64,000 nucleotides of DNA, from positions 248,001-312,000 of the forward strand of contig JBAJFG010000037.1 in the NCBI GenBank assembly GCA_037903475.1, in the 5' to 3' direction. Shown in pieces: positions 36,101-45,400 of this stretch. The position numbers and the translations under genes are program-made. Numbering within the stretch: position 1 is the first letter of the stretch; every line of letters begins with the position of its first letter. Below the pieces are notes generated by a model that made no database searches, was not told the DNA's origin, and was given only the letters and a program-made list of their open reading frames with translations. The DNA comes from Ancylostoma caninum. Its lineage: Eukaryota > Nematoda > Chromadorea > Rhabditida > Ancylostomatidae.

Positions 36101-36371
36101 AGAAGTGAATGACCATATAATCGGGAGAAGGTGGAATGAACTGCTAGTGGACTGCAGATGTTCAATGAAATCAACGGACAAATATAATATTTACAGTGGC
36201 AGCAGTTCCAAGGATCCAGGCGCCCGTGCCGGACGCCGCTGGTGTCGCGAATGAGCGGCTACAGTAAGCGCGACTCGTGTTTTGGGTGGTTAGGTGAGCA
36301 TCGTTGTGGTAGACGTCGTCAACAGACGAAATCACGTTATCTTCTGAGGGTTCGTCGCTTTGTGGTTGCAT
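8940..36371 (-). CDS. nhr-41: Orphan nuclear receptor, TR2/TR4 (NR2C) group, NHR-41-like; 13-exon gene model
   Basis: This is a ligand-regulated-type transcription factor expected to act in the nucleus on AGGTCA-type half sites. Exons at 36371-36195, 30861-30712, 24612-24514, 18334-18134, 17826-17715, 16788-16697, 14400-14221, 14168-14040, 13910-13780, 13573-13434, 12056-11919, 11868-11706 and 9156-8940 total 1929 bases, giving 642 residues plus TAG. All phases agree. The DNA-binding domain covers about residues 178-246, with zinc cysteines at 178, 181, 195, 198, 214, 220, 230 and 233 and the P-box region [11 protein letters not shown]. The ligand-binding domain covers about 395-640, with the helix 3-5 motif [15 protein letters not shown] and a helix 10/11 block ending FFSGLIGN. 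The order and wording of these motifs match TR2/TR4, DHR78 and worm NHR-41, and the length is normal for the group. Exon 1 is the least certain. No clear AF-2 helix is seen. The symbol is assigned by family resemblance, not by a search. Confidence 0.88.
10242..10757 (+). pseudogene. BEL/Pao-type gag zinc-knuckle fragment
   Basis: The plus-strand frame lies inside nhr-41 intron 12. Its C-terminal half has the cysteine/histidine spacing of a retrotransposon gag knuckle region: [20 protein letters not shown], a linker, [20 protein letters not shown] and [14 protein letters not shown]. The C..C...H....C, CL..H...C and C..C...H....C pattern is usual in BEL/Pao gag of nematodes. The first half (before about residue 60) lacks recognisable similarity. 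No protease, reverse transcriptase or LTRs are next to it, so this is a fragment. The assignment to BEL/Pao is from pattern only. Confidence 0.55.
10360..11195. repeat. Dispersed direct repeat pair about 700 bp apart
   Basis: About 130 bases at 10360-10490 and 11058-11195 are clearly homologous. Shared strings include CTGAACCACC, GTGC..TCGGACTA and AGTCCAAGAGTCTC, at an offset of 698-702. The first copy is part of the gag-like frame; the second has lost coding ability. Confidence 0.7.
10774..10869. repeat. 13-14-bp tandem repeat
   Basis: Seven units starting TCAAGC at 10774, 10788, 10802, 10816, 10830, 10843 and 10856. The first three are identical (TCAAGCCGTTCCCG); the later ones diverge. 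It follows directly after the gag-like frame, inside nhr-41 intron 12. Confidence 0.9.
11706..11868 (-). CDS. nhr-41: nhr-41 exon 12: helix 9 with an expanded acidic Ser/Thr loop (residues 517-571)
   Basis: Acceptor GTTCTTGCAG; donor GAGAG/GTACAG. It encodes [20 protein letters not shown], the helix 9 segment ELYEHVV, then a Ser/Thr/Asp/Glu-rich loop ([17 protein letters not shown]) before AIER. Vertebrate TR2/TR4 have a short turn here, so the loop is an expansion. The frame rejoins the conserved helix 10 in exon 13. Confidence 0.93.
11919..12056 (-). CDS. nhr-41: nhr-41 exon 11: ligand-binding domain helices 7-8 (residues 471-517)
   Basis: Acceptor TTTCTTTCAG; the first two bases complete a Gly codon. 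It reads [20 protein letters not shown], then the family-like helix 8 stretch [17 protein letters not shown]. The exon ends one base into an Asp codon before GTTCGT. The intron that follows is only 50 bp. Confidence 0.93.
13434..13573 (-). CDS. nhr-41: nhr-41 exon 10: ligand-binding domain helices 4-6 (residues 424-471)
   Basis: Encodes [20 protein letters not shown] and [20 protein letters not shown]. The W..LF.LGL.QC core is the helix 5 motif of the family. Two acceptors are possible. The stronger-looking one (GATTTCAG, at about 13594) would leave the frame out of phase, so I chose TATTTTAG just before 13573, which restores phase with exon 9. The donor is GTCG/GTGAGA. Confidence 0.87.
13780..13910 (-). 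CDS. nhr-41: nhr-41 exon 9: start of ligand-binding domain, helix 3 (residues 381-424)
   Basis: Acceptor ACTTTCAG then CGG TGT; the donor GTGAGT comes after two bases of a split codon. It encodes [17 protein letters not shown], then [18 protein letters not shown] and MKD. The [13 protein letters not shown] block is the helix 3 signature of TR2/TR4 receptors and fixes the frame. Confidence 0.95.
14040..14168 (-). CDS. nhr-41: nhr-41 exon 8: acidic Ser-rich linker before the ligand-binding domain (residues 338-380)
   Basis: Acceptor CTTCCTAG then GAG TCG; phase 0. The peptide begins [15 protein letters not shown] and contains a Ser/Glu stretch ([16 protein letters not shown]), then GPIFNVE. 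The proposed donor GAG/GTTGTT departs from the usual GTRAGT, so the exon end is the weakest boundary in this part. It does give a clean phase-0 join to exon 9. Confidence 0.8.
14221..14400 (-). CDS. nhr-41: nhr-41 exon 7: hinge region (residues 278-337)
   Basis: Acceptor ACTTTTCAG then ACA CTG; donor AGG/GTGGGT; 180 bases, phase 0. The peptide has a short charged helical segment ([13 protein letters not shown]) followed by a Ser/Thr/Pro-rich linker, as expected for the hinge between the two domains. The intron to exon 8 is only 52 bp, the small size typical of nematodes. A MITE copy ends 237 bp upstream of this acceptor, in intron 6. Confidence 0.88.
14638..15051. mobile_element. MITE copy A (414 bp), TTAA target duplication
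   Basis: TTAA flanks both ends (14634-14637 and 15052-15055). The left end is AAGCAGTGTACCACCTCG and the right end mirrors it as AAACGAGATAACACGCTCTCC in diverged form. The interior aligns along its whole length with the copies at 48643-49058 and 54965-55380. It is inserted in nhr-41 intron 6. TTAA duplication and inverted ends point to a piggyBac-type non-autonomous element. It has no coding capacity. Confidence 0.8.
15997..16425 (-). other. 142-codon ORF in nhr-41 intron 6, unknown
   Basis: Starts [20 protein letters not shown] and has a Cys-containing centre ([13 protein letters not shown]). It lies on the same strand as nhr-41, but inside an intron and without splice signals that would join it in phase. 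No family was recognised. It is probably a chance frame. Confidence 0.15.
16697..16788 (-). CDS. nhr-41: nhr-41 exon 6: C-terminal extension of the DNA-binding domain and hinge (residues 247-277)
   Basis: Acceptor ACTTTTCAG; the first two bases finish the split Ser codon of exon 5, and the exon ends ACA TCG before GTAAGC in phase 0. It reads [20 protein letters not shown]. This is the expected ..SESVQAERRP.. extension that follows the second finger in TR2/TR4 and related receptors. Only this phase is open; the others meet a stop or lack the motif. Confidence 0.93.
17715..17826 (-). CDS. nhr-41: nhr-41 exon 5: second zinc finger (residues 210-247)
   Basis: Acceptor ATTTTCAG then ATC GGC; the donor GTAAGT follows one base of a split Ser codon. 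It encodes [11 protein letters not shown], then [18 protein letters not shown] and RSE. This gives the four cysteines of finger 2 (214, 220, 230, 233) and the RCQYCR..KC signature. It joins exon 4 exactly at ..SIRKQ/IGYMC.. and runs into the C-terminal extension in exon 6. The intron between the two finger exons is 307 bp. Confidence 0.97.
18134..18334 (-). CDS. nhr-41: nhr-41 exon 4: first zinc finger of the DNA-binding domain (residues 143-209)
   Basis: Acceptor TTTTTTCAG then CTG GCT; donor AAACAG/GTCAGT; 201 bases, phase 0 at both ends. After a 35-residue hinge it encodes [20 protein letters not shown] followed by [12 protein letters not shown]. This is the complete first C4 finger and recognition helix. 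The P box (C-EG-CKG) is of the class that reads AGGTCA half sites. It is near-identical in wording to TR2/TR4 receptors, which makes it the strongest identification in the window. Confidence 0.97.
19190..20000. other. GC-rich island in nhr-41 intron 3
   Basis: GC-rich block with overlapping open frames on both strands and none with recognisable motifs. Similar islands occur at 21500-22000, 31900-32500, 33600-34200, 35100-35400, 37200-38550 and 40950-41600. They may be regulatory or simply compositional. Confidence 0.4.
20245..20523 (+). mobile_element. tRNA-derived SINE, copy 1
   Basis: Begins with RNA polymerase III promoter boxes: A-like TAGAGCAGTGGTAAGAGG (20251-20268) and B-like GCTTCGATCCC (20294-20304). 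A tRNA-unrelated body follows and ends GCCGACCACTTTATACTTTA. The whole unit aligns with 58835-59105, including GTCGGTAAATTGGTAC, TGAAGTCGAATGCGT and the 3' tail. It sits in nhr-41 intron 3, opposite in orientation to the gene. Confidence 0.8.
22576..22665. repeat. (ATGA)n microsatellite
   Basis: About 22 perfect tetranucleotide units in nhr-41 intron 3. Open frames across it on either strand are artefacts of the repeat. Confidence 0.98.
23538..23865. repeat. Diverged 164-bp tandem duplication
   Basis: Two head-to-tail copies (23538-23701 and 23702-23865). Both start TCTTATG and share GAGCACGGACG-like, TCATTGAGA, TTTACCCACA and ACCCAGCTGCT strings at matching spacing. Divergence is high, so the duplication is old. 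It lies within nhr-41 intron 3. Confidence 0.75.
24514..24612 (-). CDS. nhr-41: nhr-41 exon 3 (residues 110-142)
   Basis: Acceptor TTTTCCAG then GCT GCA; donor CTCAG/GTCAGC. It is phase 0 at both ends and encodes 33 residues rich in Ala, Leu and His ([14 protein letters not shown], then [14 protein letters not shown]). It continues the Leu/Gln-rich activation-type region of exon 2. Intron 3 downstream is 6179 bp and carries a SINE, a microsatellite and a tandem duplication. Confidence 0.8.
24613..30711. other. nhr-41 intron 2 (6.1 kb), no other feature identified
   Basis: Mostly AT-rich. A GC-richer segment at 25250-25700 contains the short duplication GAGGATGACCC, and another at 27550-27850 has mixed frames. 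No domain, RNA gene or terminal repeat was recognised. Confidence 0.5.
30712..30861 (-). CDS. nhr-41: nhr-41 exon 2 (residues 60-109)
   Basis: Acceptor CTACTTCAG then ACA CTC GGC; donor CAG/GTACGT. It is phase 0 at both ends and encodes 50 residues. The peptide is proline-, methionine- and leucine-rich (for example [20 protein letters not shown] and NPQLLNMMQ), a typical flexible A/B region upstream of the zinc fingers. The high GC of the exon stands out from the AT-rich intron on either side. Intron 2 downstream is 6099 bp and contains no other feature I can name. Confidence 0.8.
30862..36194. other. nhr-41 intron 1 (5.3 kb) with GC-rich islands
   Basis: Contains GC-rich blocks at 31900-32500 and 33600-34200 (with a GCA/CTG triplet run near 34000) and 35100-35400. 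The long open frames there (up to 244 codons at 32039-32773, minus) have no recognisable motifs and overlap open frames on the other strand. Confidence 0.45.
36195..36371 (-). CDS. nhr-41: nhr-41 exon 1 (tentative first coding exon, residues 1-59)
   Basis: Begins with ATG in the context CCCGCCATG and encodes a polar, acidic N-terminus starting [12 protein letters not shown]. It ends GCC ACT before GTAAAT, in phase 0 as exon 2 needs. A pyrimidine-rich TTTGCTCTCATTAG lies 27 bases 5' of the ATG and would suit spliced-leader trans-splicing. N-terminal regions of this receptor group are poorly conserved, so homology does not help here. Intron 1 (5333 bp) could hide further exons or another start. 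Confidence 0.45.
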
Positions 36372-36400
36372 GGCGGGAAAATTGAATCCTAGGGATGGCT
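36372..36400 (-). promoter_or_regulatory. Possible spliced-leader acceptor and short 5' UTR of nhr-41
   Basis: TTTGCTCTCATTAG ends at 36399, 27 bases from the tentative start ATG at 36371. Nematode mRNAs commonly receive a 22-nt leader at such a site with a short 5' UTR. This is an inference from sequence pattern only. Confidence 0.3.
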
Positions 36401-39400
36401 AATGAGAGCAAAGCTGCGACTCCAAGCAGTCAAGTGGAATTTCAAGGAGGCCTAGCCAGCCAGGAAGAGGAGCGGACACGTTTCTCTACGCCGTAGAATT
36501 CCTAACGGGCACGCGGCCGCTTGGGAGGGGTAAAGCTGGGAATGTTCTGGAAGGATAGCTGGTCGATGAGTTAATCAAAACAGATAATTAGGAGGATTCG
36601 ACACCAAAATAGGCATGGAGCAGAAAATTTGAACTCTCATCTCAACATTGGAGGCTTTGCCTCTACTCCGAAGAAGCTCAGGAGAAAGGAACTCCTAGGG
36701 AGGGTCCCATACCTCAAAAGCTCAAGATCACCTAGCCGATTTCTCACTAGTGGACAGTGGGAAAATTGTAGAGTAGACGGGTTTATCGATACTATGTGTG
36801 GTTACTTCCAAAACACTGGAAAACGAGTACACGGCTGGTATGAGACGCAACTTTATGGACGACAGATATCGACGTCAACATCATGAGATGAGTCCAGAAA
36901 CATGCAGCCTTCAGAAAATCCTTAGATAACTATTCTTTATCAGAAATGGAGCGGCAGCGGGGTCGGACTTATTTGATCCCGAATGTTCGATCCAAAATCC
37001 CAAAAAAATTTGAATGTTCGGAAAAAATAGGACCAGTATGATCCTGATGAGAACTTAGGAACGACTGCAGGTCTTCCTCTTTTCAAATGTTCCAGTACTG
37101 GAGCCGGCTCCCAAAGACTCCTTACTGATACTGCTATTACTTAATCTTTTCAACTTTGGTTCTGGGTATATTACAACCCCCCCCCCAGTTCCATTGTCCA
37201 CCCAACTGTTACTGTTTGATGTAATCGCTACCGGCGAACCCTTCAGTATAGTGGTAGCCGTGCGAGTACACTCCGACAAGCCGATGCTGGCCGAAAGAAG
37301 CAGGATCTTCGAACTGGTCCCGGCCCGGCCGGGGCTAATGGTAACCAGTCAGTAAGCGGCTAGTGTGAACTGGGTCGCCGCACGCATTTCGAGGCGGGGC
37401 TAAGCTGTCATCGGCAAGTGGCTAGGCGGTTTTCGTGTGCAGTTCGTCCGCGGCGGCCCGGCGGCACCAAACCGGTCCTCACGGCTTTTTCGGGCCAGCT
37501 CATAGTTATTTCGAGCCGCCGACGAAACAGGATGGTTAGTTGCATCGGGGTCACTGCGAGCGACGACGGACGGCCGCACTTGAAGCGCATGTGAGCGGCT
37601 AGGCTGAGGGAGGGGACCAGCGTGTTTGGGCAGCCGGTGCGGTCGTCCGTCGCCAGCAGTCGGCGGCCGCCGCGGTCATCATCCGTACAGAATTCAGCAT
37701 TCGCATGGACAATGCGCTGCTATTTTTAACTACGTGGTTGTGTGGAATCGATGCGTAAATGTTGGCTCACATGGCCGATCTCAGCATCATCGCTTCAAAT
37801 AGCTGTTGTTTGTATTGCCGACTGGTCATCCGTTCTGGGCAGCTACACATATAGAGAGGCTTGCGGGAAAAGCGAACGAGATCAAGGTAGTGTAACGCTC
37901 CAGGGGAATCAGATGATTCACGCCATCACAGGAGCATAGAATACAACTCCACCCAGATGATAGACCTGTACTCTCAGTGTTTCCTACTCCTTTCGTGGCA
38001 ATGGGTGATTGGACCACTGCAGTAGAAGCTGCAGCCCACCCTATCGACGGAGGAAATAATCGGAGCGGAAATGCGGATATTTTAGCACCTAGGCCAAATT
38101 CAGATTCAGGCTTCCCTTGGGTGGAAAGGAAAGAGCAGTCGCTTAAAGCTTTTCAAGAAAATAAGGTTAATCACAAAAGAACTGAGAACACCAACGCCAC
38201 CTACAGAACTCCTGAAAGACCTGCGCCTGCTCGGATCAGGTCGTTCTTCGATCAGAACCCCTAACACCCGCGGGCAGTTCCCCCGTGGCGGTTCCGGCTC
38301 GCCCGCGACTGGCCCTTCGAGTGTGCCAAAATTCCTCAAACATACACCTCGTCCAGGCGGTGCGGTGTTGGCGATAAAAATAGCCGCAGGAATGTTTGCG
38401 TTGCGTCGTCTTGTGCGACCGAGTTGTGCCGGCTATGAACTACGAGAGGATCTTGTTCTGGTAGGGCCGGAAGCAGCTGCGGCGAGGAGGACAGCGCAAA
38501 AAATGAGTGGACCAGCGTCTGGCTTGTGGCGAGGCCATCGTCCGTCTGACGCCGAGTACAAAACCATCGGGTGATGACAAGTGTTCTGTAGCTTCTCTCT
38601 ATCGTATGGTACTCGTCGGAAAGTTGTGAGGCACGGTGTAGATTGTCCTATTTGTAAACGATGGGAGAGAGTAAGATTTTCTCCTTCTGACAATGCGGCC
38701 TGGTATAGGTGATTTTCAAGTGATAAGTAGGGATGAGAATTAAGATGTCAAAAAAGGCGGAAATTGGGAGCATAACCTGTACAAATTGGGAGGAATGAAG
38801 AAGGAGTATAGAAAAATATGGGTGAAAAACAACCGAAAATGCGCAGGAGACGCAATCTAGTATTTTTCACAGGTAACGATAGTCGAGGAGAAACAAAAGA
38901 AGAGGAGATACAGAAGAAATTAAAATGTTGATGAATGCGGTGCTCGGCGAGATAGCAAGGCAAAACCTAAATGCTTGCCCTTTAGTGTAAAAATTGCAAA
39001 TTTGGGCATAAGTAGTCGCATATTGTAGCTTTTCAGATAGATTGTACGTTCTTGAGCGAATGAAGGATTTGATAAGCAAATAATTATCCATTAAAGTTGC
39101 TAACTACGAAGATGCAATTAGCTAGTTTATAAAATAAAGGAAGCTTTGGAATTCAGCGCCATTGCTCCCACTTAACCTTCCCCTAGTGTGGTTGGCTCTA
39201 TTTTTGCTTGTCACGCACCCTCCAGAGATAAAATCAGTGGTCAGGAATGAGGGTTATCTTCCCACTACAGGGAAACCCCCTACAAATGAGCGCCCCTTGC
39301 GGCTGTACGGCGATCTCTCCGCGTTCGGAGAAGTGCCATGTACATGGAAGCTGATTCACGCTGGCTGGGACTACGATCACCTGAATGACAACGCATTTGA

Positions 39401-42400
39401 TATAGAAGAAACACACTAGTAAGGCTTTCTCTATTTAAGAAAACCGTAGGGTGTAACGGAATCTCTGAAAAGGGTAAACGCAGCCGCAGAGCTCACGAGT
39501 AACCGGTTGAGTGACGCCAACTACTGGTTGAGAGCACAGAAAGTGCGGAAACGGCCGGACGATGGGGGGTGGAGGTGGCATCAGCGCTGATAGCGGCGAG
39601 GCGAACGAGTTTTCTGACCGCTTCGGGGATCAACTCTCCCCGGACGCGCATACGCAATGAGCACATACAGCACAACCAGTCGCTGCCCATCCGGGCCACC
39701 GCCGAGAGGTGAGCGCCAGCCCCCGGGGCAACTAGTACAGCAACACAACGGCTCACCAGAACATGCTGTCCCGCTGCGTCGGTCATCCGTGCTGCTCGAC
39801 TCTGAACTGCGCGGTTACCGTCGGCTCATCCTGAAATGGCGTCAGAGTGATGAAAAGGAAGCAGTGCGTGAAATGAATGCGAGGAAAACTCGGAGAAGGG
39901 ACACTCTCAAGAAAAGGAAGAACTCACATTGAATAAGAGTTCAGAAACAAAACATCCGAGTTTTATAAACTTGGATAGGAACTCCTGAGAAAAGCTTGGA
40001 CATGAAACTTAGTAGATAGAACTATTCTACTTTTAACAACATCAGGACTTAAACTAAGCCTGTATTCCGGTTTGTCAAATATAATCACATTTGACTTACG
40101 AGATTTACTCAACCAAAAATATCTAGGTAAAACTAATAGAGGTTAGTTAAAAAGTTCGTTCTGGATTATCAGTCCAATCTTGTTCAGAACTACTTAAATT
40201 CATTCAAATCTATAAGAAAAAAACTGGAATGTAGGGTGTGCAAGAGTAAACTGGCGGAATACATTTCCAGAGTCAAGTTCGACCTCGTTTGATAAACCGA
40301 AACCCACCCTCACCAAAAGCCTTTGCGTTTATAATGTTATTATTCAGATATGTACTTCTATCACTAAGCAAAATAATTTTTTTTGTTTTGAAAAGCCAGA
40401 GGAGGACTTCTTCTATGAAAGAGGAGGCACCAGGGATGATCCATGCGACGAAGGAAAAATTACAAAAAAAAACAGTGCAAGATTATATGCTCTTTACATT
40501 TCACTTTCAGAAAACAAACAACATGGAAGATTTCCCTCGAATTTTCTTGTTGAGTCCAGCAAAATGAGGGACTGACACTTACAGCAACCGGGTTAAGTGC
40601 ATGCTCAATTGGATTAAGGTGAACAGAAGTGAATGATGAAAAGTATGAAGAAAAACGCCGGAATTGAGAAAAATATGCATGATCAACTCGTGAGAAGTTA
40701 GGACGGTGGAAGAGTTCAATATCCGCGGTAAAGAAAGACTCAGAGCATGAGCAGATGAACTGCGTGAAACGGAGAAGTAAACTGTGGTAAACCCGATGGA
40801 AGGGCAGAAGAATCAAAAGAATACTTGAGGGAGGAAGAGTGTAGTGGTTTCCCAACGAGGTACATTTTTGGAAGCAGTGTGGGGCAACCTGACCAGGAAA
40901 GTAATGGCCTAATTATCCCTCATGCTCGCAGATCAGCTGGGACTAGCCCTTCGATAGTCAGGATTCAAACACCACTCAAACACACCTCGCAAAGCACCGC
41001 CGCGGTGAGGTGCGGTAGGGGGTCTCGCGCTCAGCTCGCCAGCGGCAACGGGGGGATCGGCGCCGCGGGGAGGGGCGCGGTGGGTCGGGCAGGGTGCCCT
41101 AACTCGACGCGGTGGTGTTCGTTATGAAGACGCGCGTGTGTGCTTTGATTAGTGCTTCACCCCTAATGGCGTATCGCCTAACACGTACATACAGCAGCTC
41201 ATCGAGAATTATTCACTACGTCAGCACAAAAGACGCACATCCACGCCGGCCGGCGGCACCACCCCCTCGGCGGCCAGGCGGGGACTTCGCCGTCGTCGTC
41301 GTCGTCGCCGCGTCGGCGCCCGAGGTCTTCTGGAAGTTTCGCGGTTGTATAGCGTGAAATGGCAAGAAACACATACAACAAAAAGACGCCGTGGTGAGTA
41401 AGTGTGCGGCGGGTTCGTTGTGCATGACGGGGACGCGGAGCGAATCACCGCGGAAACACGCACCGTACGAATTCCGCTCCGAGCAGCTGGCGCACGCTGA
41501 TCTGCGTCTACGAACCAACGCCGCCTTCGTCTGGCGACAGTACTGTCGGTGATTGCAGCCGAGCCGGGGCTGGCAAAGTTCGCCCGCAGGCGGTTACGTG
41601 TCCAGCACAGGCGAATAGCAATACATTCATGTACGAAATTACGAAAGCAGTTTGCGGCTGCGGCAGTTTCGCGATTGTATAGTGTGGGAGCGGGCGCCTA
41701 ACCGACATGGAATCAATCTGATTTCGTGGATCAGTCGGACCGTGACGTTCTGAAATAAATGTAGGGCTGAAAAACTGCAAACTCATCCTGTTCACTGCAC
41801 AACGCGGAGCAGCGGGACAAAATCAACTCTGGTTGACCACAAAACACTACAGAAACGGAGCAAGATTCGAGGCGACAGAGAAGAGTAGGTCCTTTATGCT
41901 ATGCAGGTGTGCTGAAGATGCCTCGACAGTCGATTTGCCCGAAATGCGGTTGGTGAGAGGTTGAGGGCCCAAATGAAATCCGCTCAAGGTAGCGTCTGCA
42001 TTTCTCACATCACAGACCTCACCGATCCACCTATTCCTCAGCCTTGCTGCAGCTCCGAGAGAACTACCAACTCGAGGGGATTCTTGAGATATGGAACCTG
42101 CCTCTGATCACTTGGTAGATCGCAGCACATCTGTTCACTCCAATATCACTGCTTGATTCGTGACTATTCGGGAGTGTACTTTAATGAAACATAGCTCTTA
42201 CTATAAGGAGAAAAAAGTTTGACCTCATCATGTTCCAAAAAGTGATTTCCGGGAGATGTGGTCTAGAACCAGACTCCTTCTGTGTCAGACGGAAATCCAT
42301 CACCGAAATAACGACAAACAAGTCATTCTTAGAGCCAGAAGTAATCTAATATTTAGCTTCTTTTCCAACAAAGCAGGTTCTGAGTATGCTAAAATAAGTA

Positions 42401-45400
42401 CAAGGCAAGGGATACCAATTAGCGTTCGTTCATTCAGGAACATGATTAACCGTTTCTTATCTACTTGAGATAGTTAGCAAAGTTCCATCACCGTTTTTCT
42501 TTTTTTTCCAATTTTTCCAATTGTATCACGAATGTTCTAACACTGATGTTCCGTGCACGTGCCTGGTTCTACGTCCGTCAGCATGAGTATGTAATAATAA
42601 ATAAAATAAAAATAACATACTCTATTTGAACTTGTTCTTATTCCTGTACATGACCACACGTTTGTTTACATGAGCTCGACGCTTTTCTGAGCTATTCGTT
42701 CAAAGCACATCACTTGCTATGAATGAACAAATAAATAAATCAGTAAATGAGAACAAGACTGTGACAAGAGCGAGCTTCGATTCATAATGGAAAAGAAATG
42801 AGCCACTCTAAGTGCTAGCCGTGCGCTGAACTGTACCACAAAGCAGAGGAAAATGCAGCTGCATCTACCGGCTGCTGTATTTCCCATCGGAAGTGATGGC
42901 CCAGATTCAAGGCTTATAAAATAAGAGACGCTGAAAGAAGATAGTGGTAGATAAAATAGAATAATACTATTTCCGAAGCAACCTAGGTTAACCTTGGAAA
43001 TTTCGAGAAGACACCAATAACGATTAAGTTTTTAAAGTGTGAGTTATCAAGAACTTCGAATTAGCCTCGTGGTGATGATCCCCCGCTCCAGGAATCTTGC
43101 ACTAGGCCTGAGCGGGTCATGAAGTGCGACTGTCGTATGCGAGATATCAATGATGTGTAATAATAGAGGCAAACGTGCGTGTGCTAGCTAATAGTGCGTG
43201 TCGTGTTTATGTAAATCCCGTAAATGGCGCTCCTCCTTTTGGCGCATATGAACCCATTCAGAGGCCAACAGGCAGCGCTCGCCGTACCTCGGCGACCCAC
43301 GGGTGTCCAACCGGGCCGTGCAGGCCTTCCCCAGCTCTTCTGGGGCTGTTTCGGCTGGAGGAGAACGCCGTCGGCGCAAGGCTTGAATGAACGCCGGGGC
43401 TTCGTCATCTCGTCGTCGCTCGTGAAGCATGCACGACGAAGTCACAACACTATCATGTAGTTCGGACACAGAAAGGGCAGAATAAAATTGCTTCTGATTG
43501 TTTGGAAATCGATTTGCGCGCGGGAAAACGCTGCAAATCAGCCTGAACAGCACTGTAGCGACGTCGCCACGCTCGGACGCAGCAATCCTCGTGCAGAACT
43601 TGCTTAGAGGCTGCTGAACCTTGATTCCGGTTCGTGAAACATGACCCTATTTGGGTATCGAGATTTATTCTGCCAGAGAATCTTAAGGATACGTCATGTC
43701 CTTCAATCAGAGTCCATTTCAATCCCGAAGAGTTCTGCCAGATTGGCTAAATCCAGCTAGGTAACCTGTCAAATTCGATTTCAATAACATTAATGCAGAA
43801 TCCCAGGAAGATAAATTTGGTCATGCTGATCAAGCCGAACCTGAGCCTCCGGTGTCTGAGAAAACACCGCGAACACCACTAGTTTTCTGGATTTTCTGCA
43901 GGTCCACTTCTCGAGGAATAAGTCTTGCTGTCGCCAAAACCCTTACGTATTGGGCGTGATCCGATAAAGGGAAGTAATGATTGCTGCCTAAGATCTGGAT
44001 TACATATGTGGCGAAAAATAGTGGTCGAGTAAAAATCTGGTTCTGTACTGATGCGTACATCCAGTACGTTGAATAACAACGACTATTGAAATAGGTAATT
44101 AGTTCATATCATTTTCTGTACCGACTCGCACAGCGAGCCGCGGGCCTGTTTGCAGGCTATGTCCTGCTTCAGTTGCTTTTATTTCTGGCGCACCACTTTT
44201 TTTGTCGAAATTTCTCTTTCTCCTCTGCGATATGTTCTTGTATATTCAACGTTTGGTTCGGTTCGGCTAACATTGTTTTAATTGCTAAGATGAATATAAT
44301 TTAGAAATCAGGGTCGACTCCGTGGTCAGCACCAGCTTGAAGCAGAATAATTAGATTGATTCAACTACCAATTCAAGGAGTCAAATCAGAAATTATATAT
44401 CTAGAAAAAAAAGAACCCTGCTGTTCTATTTAGCTCCCCAGCAGAGCTGGCTGGTCTCTATTTTTTGAACTTCTGAAATTCTGACCTAATTGAAGTCGAA
44501 TACACTAGCTTGGATACATCTACTACATTGTTAGGTCCTAAGCTCACGGATGCGCTGTTTTCATGTGGCCGACTTTGTTTGTAGATTCAAAAGATGTTAT
44601 GTAGTTAATCGAAATAACACATTTTTTGAGCATTATCTGAGAGTTTTTTCTCTTGAAAGAATAGCTGCACTAGAGTGCTAACCTCTTTTTGCAATAAGGT
44701 TTGATGCAAGAGAATCATCTGAAATTACTGGTGAATAGTGGGCTTTTGATGCAGAACGAGACAAGCCCATGCATGTGTATGCTCGGAAAAAGTGGTCAGA
44801 AATCTGCCATAGAACGGAATGACCCGACCCTTTATGAGGGCGCCTGTCCATTCTGCTTGTGTACGCGTCTGTTCCTGAATTCCATTTGCGAAAAAAAAGC
44901 GATGGCATGCCCAGAGTGCATTAGAATCATCGCCGTGACCTGCACGTGGAGTTACGGAGTAGGATTCAAATGCTTCGGGCGGATTCAAAGAAACGCATGT
45001 ACAGAACAACAGTTGCTTAACAAAGGAAACAGACATCGAGTAGACTCTGACCTCCATGCAAGTTGCAAAGAGTACTGCATGTGCTGGAGACGAGTGCAGT
45101 AAGGTGGGAAAGTTGAATAGCTGTGTGCGGCTATTATTCGCTGGCTGAGTGATGCCCAGAAAAACAGCGATAAATCATCGTATGGAACACAGCCGACAGC
45201 CTTCACGGCCTGGTCAGCTGGAGCACAGCGGCCGTGGCTGCATGATCCTACGCTGGTCACAACAACAGTAGTCCACGAGACAGCGCTGAGGAGCAGCCAA
45301 TGGAACTCGTATGGGCCTTCGACGAGGGCGGGGCTCGGGCCTTCCTGGGAGGGGACGTTCGGGCGCTGGAGCGAGCCAGGGTACGGTACTCTTCAAGACA

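Noticed and set aside
37977..38264. 95-codon plus-strand frame (MGDWTTAVEAAAHPIDGG)
   Set aside because: No family, no splice partners, and it sits in a GC-rich island where open frames are common.
40930..40990. tRNA-like GGATTCAAAC on the minus strand
   Set aside because: No matching A box or cloverleaf could be formed.
44701..45102. 133-codon Cys-rich frame with CPFC and CPEC pairs, resembling a RING-type finger
   Set aside because: His and Cys spacing does not complete a known finger, no splice context was found, and three minus-strand frames overlap it.
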